IMG/VR virus record: IMGVR_UViG_3300031631_000546
Location: 1 to 24,421 of that record
Source: a virus
Length of the DNA: 24,421 nt
Reading direction: 5' to 3' (one strand)
In this document: in pieces, positions 16,300 to 22,773 of the stretch
Layout of the letters: each line of letters starts with the position of its first letter
How positions within the stretch are numbered: position 1 is the stretch's first letter
The notes under the pieces: generated by a model
What the model was told of the DNA's origin: nothing
What the model saw: only the letters and a program-made list of their open reading frames with translations
Database searches by the model: none
Program-made: the position numbers and the translations under genes

Positions 16300-16747
16300 A
16301 TGGCGTCCCGTCAGCCGAAGATCGCGGTGTTCTTCCACCGTGGGGGGGGAGAATGTCGGCGGGGGGAGAGGCCCCGGTAGGGTCTCCCTGATCACATGCC
16401 GATGACGTGCCATCTACCGTGCTTCTCACCGGCTCCACTACGCAATAGTAGGCGGCGGCTCCCGGAGCCATGCCGTCGAGCTCCTTGGTGGGCTCCCCGC
16501 CATCAAGGATCACGTTGGCAGGCCAGCGTCCCTTGTCTGCGTCGACGGTGGTGACCCGCTGGTAGACGCCGAAGCATTCATGGCGGGGCTTCTCCCCGAT
16601 GTCCTCGGGCATCTTGACGGAGCAGGTGCCACCCTCGGAGCCTGCCCGGGAGGCGTCTATGTTGAGGGCTCCGGTGCCCCAGCGGATCACGTTGGCTGCC
16701 ACGGTGCGCTCGGACAGGGGCTTCCTGATGACATGGACGGTCAGCAT
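16277..16747 (-). CDS. Orphan fragment of a phage DNA methyltransferase (target-recognition part)
   Basis: Residues 1-110 match a recognisable block of phage N4/N6 DNA methyltransferases: IRKPLSERTVAANVIRWGTG, NIDASRAG, GRWPANVILDG and AAYYCVVEPVRS. In full enzymes this block lies between the catalytic and the SAM-binding parts. Here neither the catalytic DPPY/NPPF-type motif nor the FxGxG SAM loop is present. The frame starts just before the conserved RKPL and ends in a low-complexity tail of about 45 residues. The ATG overlaps the stop of the 67-residue gene, and the 3' end overlaps the terminase small subunit. It could be a decaying remnant or a stand-alone DNA-binding or decoy protein. 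Confidence 0.6.
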   Translation of the reverse strand: MLTVHVIRKPLSERTVAANVIRWGTGALNIDASRAGSEGGTCSVKMPEDIGEKPRHECFGVYQRVTTVDADKGRWPANVILDGGEPTKELDGMAPGAAAYYCVVEPVRSTVDGTSSACDQGDPTGASPPADILPPHGGRTPRSSADGTPYVQDDQG

Positions 16748-16944
16748 GAGGGATCAACTCCATCGGTCTCCACCGGCATCAGCACCAGACCCCACAGGCC
16801 ATCGGACTCATCTCGATGGCCGACTACCACTGCCACCTGCTCCTCACCTGTCTCGTCCAGCACGACCTGCACGACATCACCGACCTGAGGGTCTCCCTCG
16901 TGGTCGGTGTAGACGGCGGCCAACTTGCCTTGGACTTCCTGCAT
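16741..16944 (-). CDS. Small acidic beta-rich protein (67 residues)
   Basis: I chose the ATG at 16944 because GAGGACAGC precedes it; the longer frame upstream runs through the hairpin leader. The protein carries QVGDVVQVVLDETGEEQVAVVVG, with strands separated by Gly and Asp as in small SH3- or KOW-like barrels, and ends DGVDPSC. It is the first gene after a structured leader and before the terminase genes, so a regulatory or RNA-binding role is possible but unsupported. The family is unknown. Confidence 0.6.
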   Translation of the reverse strand: MQEVQGKLAAVYTDHEGDPQVGDVVQVVLDETGEEQVAVVVGHRDESDGLWGLVLMPVETDGVDPSC

Positions 16945-16970
16945 GCTGTCCTCGGTGTGATGGATGGGGT

Positions 16971-17036
16971 GGGGCTGCCCCCCCGAGATGCTGAGCATCT
17001 CTCTGCAGCCCCGGGCTCTCCGGTTAGGGGGAGCCC
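16971..17036 (-). ncRNA. Structured leader: two adjacent hairpins
   Basis: The first hairpin has outer arms GGGGCTGC (16971-16978) and GCAGCCCC (17005-17012) around an inner stem GAGATGC-TGA-GCATCTC (16985-17001). The second, immediately next to it, pairs GGGCTCTCC (17013-17021) with GGGGAGCCC (17028-17036), including one G-U pair, around a 6-base loop. Both lie between the promoter-like box at 17077 and the ATG at 16944, outside any supported gene. Tandem hairpins in a phage leader recall put-type antiterminator RNAs of HK022, but the resemblance is only in layout. Confidence 0.6.
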
Positions 17037-17076
17037 ATGGTGTCCCCATACACATCTCTTTAGTGTTCACATTCCA

Positions 17077-17082
17077 ACTATA
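17077..17082 (-). promoter_or_regulatory. -10 box (TATAGT) at the head of the terminase operon
   Basis: The minus strand reads GATGGGTATAGTTGG, like the other virion boxes. TAGCAG lies 16 bases upstream (17099-17104) and overlaps the previous stop codon. The predicted transcript starts near 17070 and includes the two-hairpin leader. Confidence 0.5.
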
Positions 17083-17101
17083 CCCATCATTGCTGAGACT
17101 G

Positions 17102-17557
17102 CTACCACCATCCGCCCTCGGTCTCGATGATGTCATCGGAGGGCGCTGGGAGATAGCCATGGCGTTGGAGTACACGCTCTACGGCAGCTGCTGCCAAGGA
17201 CGCTGCCTCTCGCTGTACAGACCCCGGAATGGCTCCGGTCACGCTGGTCTCGGCGTAAGGCTTGCCTGTGGGCTCGTCCTCACCCTCGCACCATGTGATG
17301 CGGAGCCCAAGGTCATGGGCTCCCTTGGGCTGGCCCCAGCCGTGGTAGCGGTAGATGGCCAAGCCGGAGGTAGGACAGAGGCTGGTGCGGATGTCGCAGC
17401 CCATCCGCCGCAGTTCTCCGATCCGAGCCTGGGCACGCTGCCACCGCTGGATCAGGTGGTCGGAGCGGACGCCCTCGGGGTGGGTGCGGAGGTACTCCAG
17501 GATCTCCCGCGCTTGGCGTGTCAGTTGGGCCAGAGACGGCATCGGGGTGCTACGCAT
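17102..17557 (-). CDS. Winged-helix DNA-binding protein
   Basis: This 151-residue protein starts at the ATG that overlaps the stop of the preceding gene (CATGCGTAG). GGAAGTG serves as its ribosome site. Residues about 8-60 form a winged helix-turn-helix common in phages (TRQAREILEYLRTHPEGVRS, then RIGELRRMGCDIRT). The C-terminal part is acidic, with an Ala-rich helix (REAASLAAAAVERVL). It probably regulates transcription, and its place directly before the terminase operon promoter makes late control a possibility. Whether it activates or represses cannot be seen. Confidence 0.6.
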   Translation of the reverse strand: MRSTPMPSLAQLTRQAREILEYLRTHPEGVRSDHLIQRWQRAQARIGELRRMGCDIRTSLCPTSGLAIYRYHGWGQPKGAHDLGLRITWCEGEDEPTGKPYAETSVTGAIPGSVQREAASLAAAAVERVLQRHGYLPAPSDDIIETEGGWW

Positions 17558-17858
17558 GGGACACTTCCAGTTCGGCCAGAAATGCTTCCCGGGCGGCGTC
17601 ATTGGCGGTGCTCACATGGGCAGGCAGCCGCTCCGGATCCACACAGGAATCCTGAGTAGGTTCGTCCACGCTGAGCCCCATCAGATAGGCTGCATCAGCC
17701 TCATATTCCCGATCCTGAGCACGGATGCGCTCGGCCACGAGGTGGACGATGGCGCAGGTCTCGATGGGGATTCCCGAGTGGTCAGAGACCCTCTCCAACC
17801 AGGCGTGGAGGTCATGGGGCAGGGTCAGGATGACGGCGGTGGGGATGGGCTTAGTCAT
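17550..17858 (-). CDS. Ribbon-helix-helix-like small protein
   Basis: This 102-residue protein has an N-terminal strand followed by two helices (PTAVILTLPHDLHAWLERVS, then IPIETCAIVHLVAERIRAQ; about residues 6-45), the order of Arc/CopG-type DNA-binding folds. GGAGGTCGCC precedes the ATG, which overlaps the end of the membrane peptide gene (ATGACTAA). Residues TQDSCVD are encoded by a partial palindrome copy. A role as a repressor or operon regulator is inferred. Confidence 0.55.
   Translation of the reverse strand: MTKPIPTAVILTLPHDLHAWLERVSDHSGIPIETCAIVHLVAERIRAQDREYEADAAYLMGLSVDEPTQDSCVDPERLPAHVSTANDAAREAFLAELEVSHA
17644..17654. repeat. AGGAWTCCT palindrome, copy 3 (11 bases, in coding)
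   Basis: CAGGA-A-TCCTG, a shorter member of the family, with a GAG flank on one side as in the CTC-armed copies. On the minus strand it reads TQDSCV in the ribbon-helix-helix-like gene, the same frame as copies 2 and 4. Confidence 0.75.
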
Positions 17859-17970
17859 GGCGACCTCCCCGAATTAGGGCTGCGATGCAGAGCCCACCCC
17901 AGATGACAGCTGCCATGGTGAGCAGCCCCACCAGGGTGGTGAGGGTGGAGGTGAAGATGGTGTGGAGCAT
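17851..17970 (-). CDS. Small single-pass membrane protein (39 residues)
   Basis: The frame begins MLHTIFTSTLTTLVGLL and continues TMAAVIWGGLCIAALIRGGRHD. About 25 hydrophobic residues end in a short basic tail, typical of phage single-span membrane peptides. AAGGA lies 8 bases before the ATG, and the end overlaps the next gene by 8 bases (ATGACTAA). It might act in lysis control or superinfection exclusion; its function is not identified. Confidence 0.6.
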   Translation of the reverse strand: MLHTIFTSTLTTLVGLLTMAAVIWGGLCIAALIRGGRHD

Positions 17971-18005
17971 GGGGGGAGTCCTTGTCTGCGAGCGTCGTTG
18001 CTCAC

Positions 18006-18326
18006 CTACATGGGGGCTGGCATAGGCGGACTATTGAGACTTTCTCCTCGTCTTTCGCTGACCCCCTGTCTTCCCTCGTGTGCCGCTCTCCCCCTCGCCC
18101 CTGTCCGTGGTGCCCGTCTTGTCCTGGGAGCCGTCAGCGGCGCCCACAGGGGCCCTACGCCGCAGTCGAACTCGGCCTCTACGAGGCTGTGGAAGGCGTC
18201 ATTCTCGATGATGGTGATCGGTTCTTCACCCCACCGGCTGGAGAGGTAGTCCACCCGGGCTCAGTGCTCGGGGCTGAGGTGGGCTCGGTGGGCGGGCTTC
18301 GGATCGATGGGGGGCTTGGTAGTCAT
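18006..18326 (-). pseudogene. ORF interrupted by an in-frame TGA, possible small gene pair
   Basis: An ATG at 18326 with AGGA upstream opens a 21-codon frame (MTTKPPIDPKPAHRAH...). It stops at TGA (18261-18263) and continues in the same frame as ARVDYLSSRWGEEPITIIEN and 60 further residues, with a GTG codon three codons after the stop. The second part looks like protein for about 40 residues and then becomes Arg-rich low complexity. It may be a decayed gene, two small genes or a readthrough case. No function is recognised. It would be the first gene of the leftward operon. Confidence 0.35.
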
Positions 18327-18424
18327 GGACGATCCTACACCCTCGGAGGCGGATCATGACCCCCTGAGGCTGGCGGTGGTCGATGGGCGCGGGGAGGGCT
18401 ATGGCTGGGGATGGAGGTGAACCG

Positions 18425-18853
18425 ATGTCGTGGCCACCAAGACCCCCAGACTGGATTGGCGATCTGCTCACCGCAGATCAAGAGGAACTACGGGCTCACG
18501 TCGAAGGAGCGTATGTCCTGATCCTGCCGGATACGGCACGCAAGATCCCGTACCCGCTTCGCAGATCTCGCGTATTCTACATTGGCAAGGCAGGAGAGGG
18601 ATCAGATCGCCTCTCCACGCACCAATACCACACCTCCCGTGCAGTGGCAGACCTGCAAGCCAATGGCGGCAGGTATTTTGAGGAGCCTTGGTGGCCTCGC
18701 TACACTTGGGCGGCTGGCCATGGTGGAGCCGTGGTGTGGTGGTTCTCGCGCCGGGGGACTCAGACCGCAGGCGATGTGGAGGTGATGCTGGTAAACGCCT
18801 TCTTTAGTCGGTTCGGCTCCATCCCCGTGGCCAACGGACAGTGGCCATCGTAG
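18425..18853 (+). CDS. GIY-YIG nuclease-fold protein
   Basis: This 142-residue protein starts at an ATG preceded by GGAGGTGA; an upstream in-frame start at 18383 lacks such a site. The GIY-YIG signature is present: GAY (28-30) opening strand one and VFYIGKAGEG (50-59) containing YIG, with R62 and H66 in DRLSTHQ. The catalytic-type Glu is E119 in GDVEVMLVNAF, and N137 follows in PVANGQ. The family cuts DNA as homing, repair or restriction nucleases. It lacks an obvious DNA-binding extension, so it may rely on a partner. It is the first gene of a plus-strand cassette and could be a defence effector or a homing enzyme that moves the cassette. Confidence 0.7.
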   Translation: MSWPPRPPDWIGDLLTADQEELRAHVEGAYVLILPDTARKIPYPLRRSRVFYIGKAGEGSDRLSTHQYHTSRAVADLQANGGRYFEEPWWPRYTWAAGHGGAVVWWFSRRGTQTAGDVEVMLVNAFFSRFGSIPVANGQWPS

Positions 18854-18877
18854 CGCGCTCGTTTCTGGAGGAAGACC

Positions 18878-19837
18878 TTGGCCATCTTCGACGTGTTTTC
18901 CAAGAGGCTCCGGCGTCAGCAGGGTCAACTACCTGATGTGTTCTTCTACGACCGCATTCCCGGCACCCTTCGAACCAACGTTGTGCAGGTGGCTGTGGAC
19001 ACCATTGGTAACCCGGGACAGGGGAGGAGTAGAGGGCTGGATGAATACCCCGAAGGGGTCTACTCCGAAGTTCATCGCCGCCTATGCCGCGAGAGCGGCG
19101 TGTTTGTCCTGGTTGAGAGATACCAAGGCGATCATGGCATGGAGGTGCTGAACTACATCACCAAGCATGAGGACACGCTACAGGTCATCGATGCCATCGA
19201 ACTCATCATGCGTGCGATGGTGAACATCGGTGTCAGGAGGAACTACCACTACTCGATCTGGCGACGGGACTACAAGACCCGGCAAACCCCCGAAGAGTCG
19301 GTGCAGGAGCTGAACCAGCGCTTCCTTGAGCACGGCTTCGGCTACCAGTTCGAGGAGGGGCAACTCGTCCGCGTGGACAGCACCTACGCCCATGCGGAGA
19401 TGGTGAAGCCCGCACTATCCCTTGTCCATGCTCGCAGGTTCAAGGGAGCCAACCAGGAGTTCCTCCAAGCCCACGAGCACTACCGCCATGGGCGACACCG
19501 CGAGGCCATCGTCACCGCCAACGCAGCCTTTGAGAGCGTCTTGAAAGTTATCGTGGCTAAGCGGAAGTGGATGGATGCGAAGAAGCTCAAGACGGCTCCC
19601 GCAAAGCCTCTCATCTTGGCGTGCATCAACGGTGACCTTGTGCCCGGCTACATGCAGGACGAACTGAACCGGCTGGAGGGCATCCTGTCGGGTGGTCTTC
19701 CCACCGTGCGGAACAAGGATGGTGGTCACGGCCAGGGAGGCACGGTGAAGGAGATCCACCAGCACGTCGCGGGCTTTGCCCTCCATATGGCCGCCGCCAA
19801 CATCGTCTTCCTCGTGGAAGCGGACAAGGCTCTGTAG
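18878..19837 (+). CDS. AbiJ-like abortive infection protein with HEPN domain (STM4504/CBY_0614 type)
   Basis: This 319-residue protein starts at TTG (18878) after GGAGGAAGACC. The N-terminus MAIFDVFSKRLRRQQGQLPD with downstream YDRIP..LR is characteristic of AbiJ N-terminal-domain (STM4504/CBY_0614) proteins. The C-terminus is the Abi_C/HEPN region: helix EAIVTANAAFESVLKVIVAK (209-228), then RNKDGGHG (278-285), an R-x5-H HEPN RNase motif, and the hydrophobic helix GFALHMAAANIVFLVEA. HEPN proteins of this kind cleave RNA and shut down an infected cell. It follows the GIY-YIG gene by 24 bases. The domain assignment is by recall and motif; the trigger is unknown. Confidence 0.78.
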   Translation: MAIFDVFSKRLRRQQGQLPDVFFYDRIPGTLRTNVVQVAVDTIGNPGQGRSRGLDEYPEGVYSEVHRRLCRESGVFVLVERYQGDHGMEVLNYITKHEDTLQVIDAIELIMRAMVNIGVRRNYHYSIWRRDYKTRQTPEESVQELNQRFLEHGFGYQFEEGQLVRVDSTYAHAEMVKPALSLVHARRFKGANQEFLQAHEHYRHGRHREAIVTANAAFESVLKVIVAKRKWMDAKKLKTAPAKPLILACINGDLVPGYMQDELNRLEGILSGGLPTVRNKDGGHGQGGTVKEIHQHVAGFALHMAAANIVFLVEADKAL

Positions 19838-19854
19838 AAGGTGGAGAGGGCAGC

Positions 19855-20955
19855 GTGACTTTCAACATTATGTGGAAGCGCCACGGGCGCATCTTTGCAG
19901 CCAGTGACTCCATCTCCATGGTGCGAACTACCAACCCGACACGGACGACCTCCTTCGGTCAGATAGCCGAAGGGAAGGGTGTCGCCTATTATGAGAATGC
20001 GCTGAAGACCTTCAACCTCGATGACACCTTCTTGGTTCAGGTCGCAGGGGATGCAGCGAAGGGTATGCGCTTTGCTGCGATACTCAACACACTGCGAAGG
20101 CGAGTGCGGCCTGAAGAGGCGTTGAGGATGTGCTTCCACCTTGACCTGGCTGGGTGCCAGATTCACGTGGGTCACTATCTGAACGGTGATGCCGAGATCC
20201 TCAAGTATGATGGTCACCGGCTCCTGCATGTAGACCGACTCGCCTCATCAGGCAGCATAGACGAGGTGGCCGAGTCCTTTATGGTTCAACAGTGCCTATC
20301 GCTCGATGAAATCTCCCTATCTCATGACCTATGTGTTCCCGCTGTGCAAGCGGCATTTCAAGCATTCGTGGCGCACCACCCGACACTTGAAGATGGTGTA
20401 GGGGGCTACTTCCTGTGTTGTAGCCTTGGTGTAGATGGGTGCCGATGGCAGGAGCACACCAGCTTCTACCTCTACGACAACGATCTTTTTGAGAATGCTA
20501 CGACGGGGCTGGCATCAGACGCCCCACCAGGCTGGGTCAGCCCCAGCCCCGCAGACGTGCTGGGGGGGATTGATGCTGTCATGGAACAGCACGCACTCTA
20601 CGTCGAATCCAACATCGCAGACGAGACTATACTGATGGCGACGCCTCTTCTCACGGAGGCCGATGACGAGGGACTCCCGATAGGATGGCGGAAGGCGTTG
20701 AACTGTCTGCGTCACAAGACACCAAAATATGTTGTGTTCATCTCCAAACAGGCTCCCATTGCAACCGTCGTACCCATGACACCAATCGTTTGGGACAAGA
20801 AGTTCCTTCGCATTGTGACAACAGGTGAGCATACTCGGCTGGAAATCTCCGAGAACCTTCGGGAGATGCTCAAACGCGCGCCTCGCAGGAACACCAATCT
20901 CGATCTCCCAGTCGCGTTCCATCCAGAGGTGTATGTGCTGACTGAGTGGCTATAG
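19855..20955 (+). CDS. Proteasome/HslV-like Ntn-hydrolase fold protein
   Basis: This 366-residue protein starts at GTG 19855, 17 bases after the AbiJ-like gene. Residues 1-85 resemble HslV and proteasome beta subunits. Thr2 would become an N-terminal nucleophile after Met removal, and GRIFAASDSI places an Asp at mature position 17, as in proteasomes. YYENALKTFNL gives a Lys in the Lys33 context, and FLVQVAGDAAKGM matches the following strand and Gly47 turn. The second half (about 200-366) is not recognised. No partner ATPase (HslU, Mpa, ClpX) is present. In this setting it may be a peptidase or a sensor that controls the HEPN protein. Activity is unproven. Confidence 0.62.
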   Translation: MTFNIMWKRHGRIFAASDSISMVRTTNPTRTTSFGQIAEGKGVAYYENALKTFNLDDTFLVQVAGDAAKGMRFAAILNTLRRRVRPEEALRMCFHLDLAGCQIHVGHYLNGDAEILKYDGHRLLHVDRLASSGSIDEVAESFMVQQCLSLDEISLSHDLCVPAVQAAFQAFVAHHPTLEDGVGGYFLCCSLGVDGCRWQEHTSFYLYDNDLFENATTGLASDAPPGWVSPSPADVLGGIDAVMEQHALYVESNIADETILMATPLLTEADDEGLPIGWRKALNCLRHKTPKYVVFISKQAPIATVVPMTPIVWDKKFLRIVTTGEHTRLEISENLREMLKRAPRRNTNLDLPVAFHPEVYVLTEWL

Positions 20956-21031
20956 GACGGGGCTGCCCCAAGTTGTCAGTCGGGTTACGCGTTGAGCAGG
21001 GCGATGGTGCCCTCATGGAAGCGGAGCGGTC

Positions 21032-21286
21032 ATGACAACAGAGGAAATCTCGTTCACTAGCATTCCCAACACCAGCACCAATCTCGGGGGAATCTGCCTA
21101 GATATTGATGGCGTTGCCGCCACCGTCTTTCGCACACCTGATGGGAAGATCGGTGTCCTGGTCGAGCTTCCAAAAGGCACGAAGTTCGACGACTACCAAA
21201 ATGAGCAGTTGAACAGCAAGATCAGAGCGGGTTGTGAAAGCATCGCAGACAGAGTCCCCGACTTTTACGACGTGCGCCACAGGTGA
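21032..21286 (+). CDS. Small acidic hypothetical protein (84 residues)
   Basis: Last gene of the plus-strand cassette, 76 bases after the Ntn-hydrolase gene, with GGAGCGGTC before the ATG. The protein begins MTTEEISFTSIPNTSTNLGG and has a beta hairpin-like middle (ICLDIDGVAATVF, GKIGVLVELPKG) and an acidic helical end. I do not recognise it. Its small size and position next to two candidate effectors would suit an immunity or regulatory factor, which is inference only. Strong hairpins follow its stop codon. Confidence 0.6.
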   Translation: MTTEEISFTSIPNTSTNLGGICLDIDGVAATVFRTPDGKIGVLVELPKGTKFDDYQNEQLNSKIRAGCESIADRVPDFYDVRHR

Positions 21287-21290
21287 GGAA

Positions 21291-21364
21291 GCCCCCGAGC
21301 ACCACCGCATAGGGGCACCCGGGGGCTGAGCAGGGGGCCACCCCGCTCGTGAGGGCCCCGGTGG
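21291..21364. terminator. Hairpins between converging genes
   Basis: GCCCCCG (21291-21297) pairs with CGGGGGC (21320-21326). A second stem pairs GGGGCC (21334-21339) with GGCCCC (21354-21359). They fill the gap between the plus-strand cassette and the 3' end of the winged-helix gene on the minus strand, a natural place for bidirectional termination. No U run is visible, so intrinsic termination would be inefficient. Confidence 0.55.
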
Positions 21365-21394
21365 AGTTCGGAGCCCTCGAACATCAATACCCCT

Positions 21395-22342
21395 TCAGGG
21401 CAGGATCTCTTCGACCACGGTGTCGATTTCCTCATCTTCACCCGCGCAGGAATCCTGCGCAGGTGTCTCTCCCAGGATCGATGGCACACCAGCTGCCCCG
21501 AGCACCTGCAGGTCACCCACCACGGTGCCCACAGGGGGCATGATGTCGCGGCGGTCACGGCCATGGCCTCGAAGGCAGCCAGCAAGGTAGCGGATGGGAT
21601 CGGCGGCCTTGATCGGAGCCCTCTGCCGCTGCTCCCATACGAGGGCGATCCCCATCAGGAGCACCTGCAGCCTGAGGTCGGGATCACTCACACCGGAGAG
21701 GGAACTGGAGGCGTTCTCGGCCGCCCTATGCTTCAGCGACTCCCAGGTAGCCCGCTGCTTTCCCTCGCCGTCAGAGCCGTCCCAGAGTGCCGAGAGAGCG
21801 GGCTGCAGGAGGTAGCCATGCAGGGCCTCCCAGCCTCGCACCATCTCCAGATCCATCCCTTCGATCTCAGCCTCCGCAGGCACCCAGATCATAGGAGGCT
21901 GGGCCAAGGTCTCCGCCCTCTGCTTCCTCCGATCCATCTCCACCGCCATGGTGGCCTCCCTCTCATCAGGTCGGCAGATGACGGCTCCGGGCTGCATCCT
22001 CTGCAGGATCTCCAAGCCCCGATCATCCAGGTCGTGCCCGCAGGCTCGGTAGGCCCTTCCCCGTCCTCTCTTCGGGCTGCGTGCTTCGCCATCCTCCCCC
22101 TTGATGGTGACCACCTCCAGGAGCCCCTGCTTCACCAACAGGGAGCGGGTTCTCTTCACCGAATCAGGGCTGGCCTTCAGGAGTTCACCGATCTCCTTGG
22201 TGGTGTGCCAGCATCCCTTCTCCAGCCAACTGAACCCCACGTAGAAGAGGTGCAGCCGATGTATCAGGCTCACTCTCTGATCTTGCAGGATGCCGAAGGA
22301 CTGGCTCCAACCCGAGATGACATGGATCTTCTTCGATCCCAT
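21395..22342 (-). CDS. Winged-helix protein, candidate replication initiator
   Basis: This 315-residue protein starts at the ATG preceded by GGAGGAAACA; a GTG at 22408 would extend it but lacks a ribosome site. Residues about 26-100 form a winged helix-turn-helix (HTTKEIGELLKASPDSVKRT and RSLLVKQGLLEVV, with a Lys/Arg/Gly-rich wing). The rest is helical, with an acidic C-terminus (EDEEIDTVVEEILP). Phage replisome organiser proteins share this plan. It lies beside a repeat-rich block resembling an origin, so it may bind those repeats. I see no ATPase or primase motif. Residues AQDSCAG near the end come from palindrome copy 4. Confidence 0.5.
   Translation of the reverse strand: MGSKKIHVISGWSQSFGILQDQRVSLIHRLHLFYVGFSWLEKGCWHTTKEIGELLKASPDSVKRTRSLLVKQGLLEVVTIKGEDGEARSPKRGRGRAYRACGHDLDDRGLEILQRMQPGAVICRPDEREATMAVEMDRRKQRAETLAQPPMIWVPAEAEIEGMDLEMVRGWEALHGYLLQPALSALWDGSDGEGKQRATWESLKHRAAENASSSLSGVSDPDLRLQVLLMGIALVWEQRQRAPIKAADPIRYLAGCLRGHGRDRRDIMPPVGTVVGDLQVLGAAGVPSILGETPAQDSCAGEDEEIDTVVEEILP
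21444..21460. repeat. AGGAWTCCT palindrome, copy 4 (17 bases, in coding)
   Basis: GCGCAGGA-A-TCCTGCGC, identical to copy 2, sits in the last 70 bases of the winged-helix gene. It reads AQDSCA on the minus strand. Confidence 0.9.
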
Positions 22343-22522
22343 TGTTTCCTCCACTGTTCCGATCACCCTTGGCTGAGGGTGACATTCCTCTATACCCGAG
22401 GACTTCACACCTAAGACCCCCCTATAGGATGACTATTGGGCGGGTCTCTTGATCTGGCTGAGCATTCCCGGTGTGCCCTGCGCCGCTATCGCGGCGGGCA
22501 CACAAGGCATCCTCCATCCAAA
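22343..22522. other. Gap upstream of the winged-helix gene with a strong hairpin
   Basis: This 180-base gap has no supported gene. Its main feature is the hairpin at 22471-22503: GTGTGCCC and GGGCACAC continue inward as GCCGC-TATC-GCGGC, with a three-base bulge (TGC). The total is 13 pairs. The minus strand also has CCTATAGGGGG near 22427, a weak -10-like site for the winged-helix gene. Confidence 0.55.
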
Positions 22523-22711
22523 CTACTTCAGCGGCGGCTTCTGGGGGGCGGTCGGTCGCCCTTGAGGCGACCGGCCACCAAAGGGGTTGATGAAATCGGG
22601 CTCGGACATCATCCATCCGCGGTCTGATGTCTGAGCGTCTGAAAATCCCGTCTGTGCCGTCTGCGCTACGTCTGATGTCTGCGGCGGAGGTGCCAACGGC
22701 ACCGACGCCAT
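22523..22711 (-). CDS. Possible small protein (62 residues)
   Basis: The frame reads MASVPLAPPPQTSDVAQTAQ and ends in FINPFGGRSPQGRPTAPQKP. The N-terminal half is the translation of the CAGAC repeats (QTSD, QTAQT), and no ribosome site precedes the ATG at 22711. An internal ATGATG (starting MMSEPDFINPFGG) could be the true start. It may only be an open frame running through a repeat array. Confidence 0.3.
   Translation of the reverse strand: MASVPLAPPPQTSDVAQTAQTGFSDAQTSDRGWMMSEPDFINPFGGRSPQGRPTAPQKPPLK
22622..22681. repeat. Array of seven GTCTG (CAGAC) repeats
   Basis: GTCTG begins at 22622, 22629, 22637, 22650, 22659, 22670 and 22677. The longer unit GTCTGATGTCTG occurs at both ends (22622-22633 and 22670-22681). 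The spacing is irregular (7 to 13 bases). Clustered short repeats beside an AT-rich stretch are typical of initiator binding sites. Confidence 0.7.
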
Positions 22712-22773
22712 AGACTTGTTTTACTAGACTCTTTTAGATCCTTAGATTGACTCATAGAACTAGACTCTCTTAG
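22711..22773. repeat. AT-rich stretch with 15-base direct repeats
   Basis: ACTAGACTCTTTTAG (22723-22737) and ACTAGACTCTCTTAG (22759-22773) differ at one base and lie 36 bases apart. TTAGATTGACTC lies between them. It is the most A+T-rich stretch I see in this GC-rich window, as expected of a DNA unwinding element or divergent promoters. Confidence 0.65.

Noticed and set aside
18226-18471. Minus-strand 81-codon frame overlapping the GIY-YIG gene start
   Set aside because: Pro/Arg-rich shadow of the plus-strand gene without a ribosome site.
21291-21326. Rho-independent terminator in the strict sense
   Set aside because: Stem is convincing but no U run follows on either strand, so it is listed only as a terminator-like hairpin.
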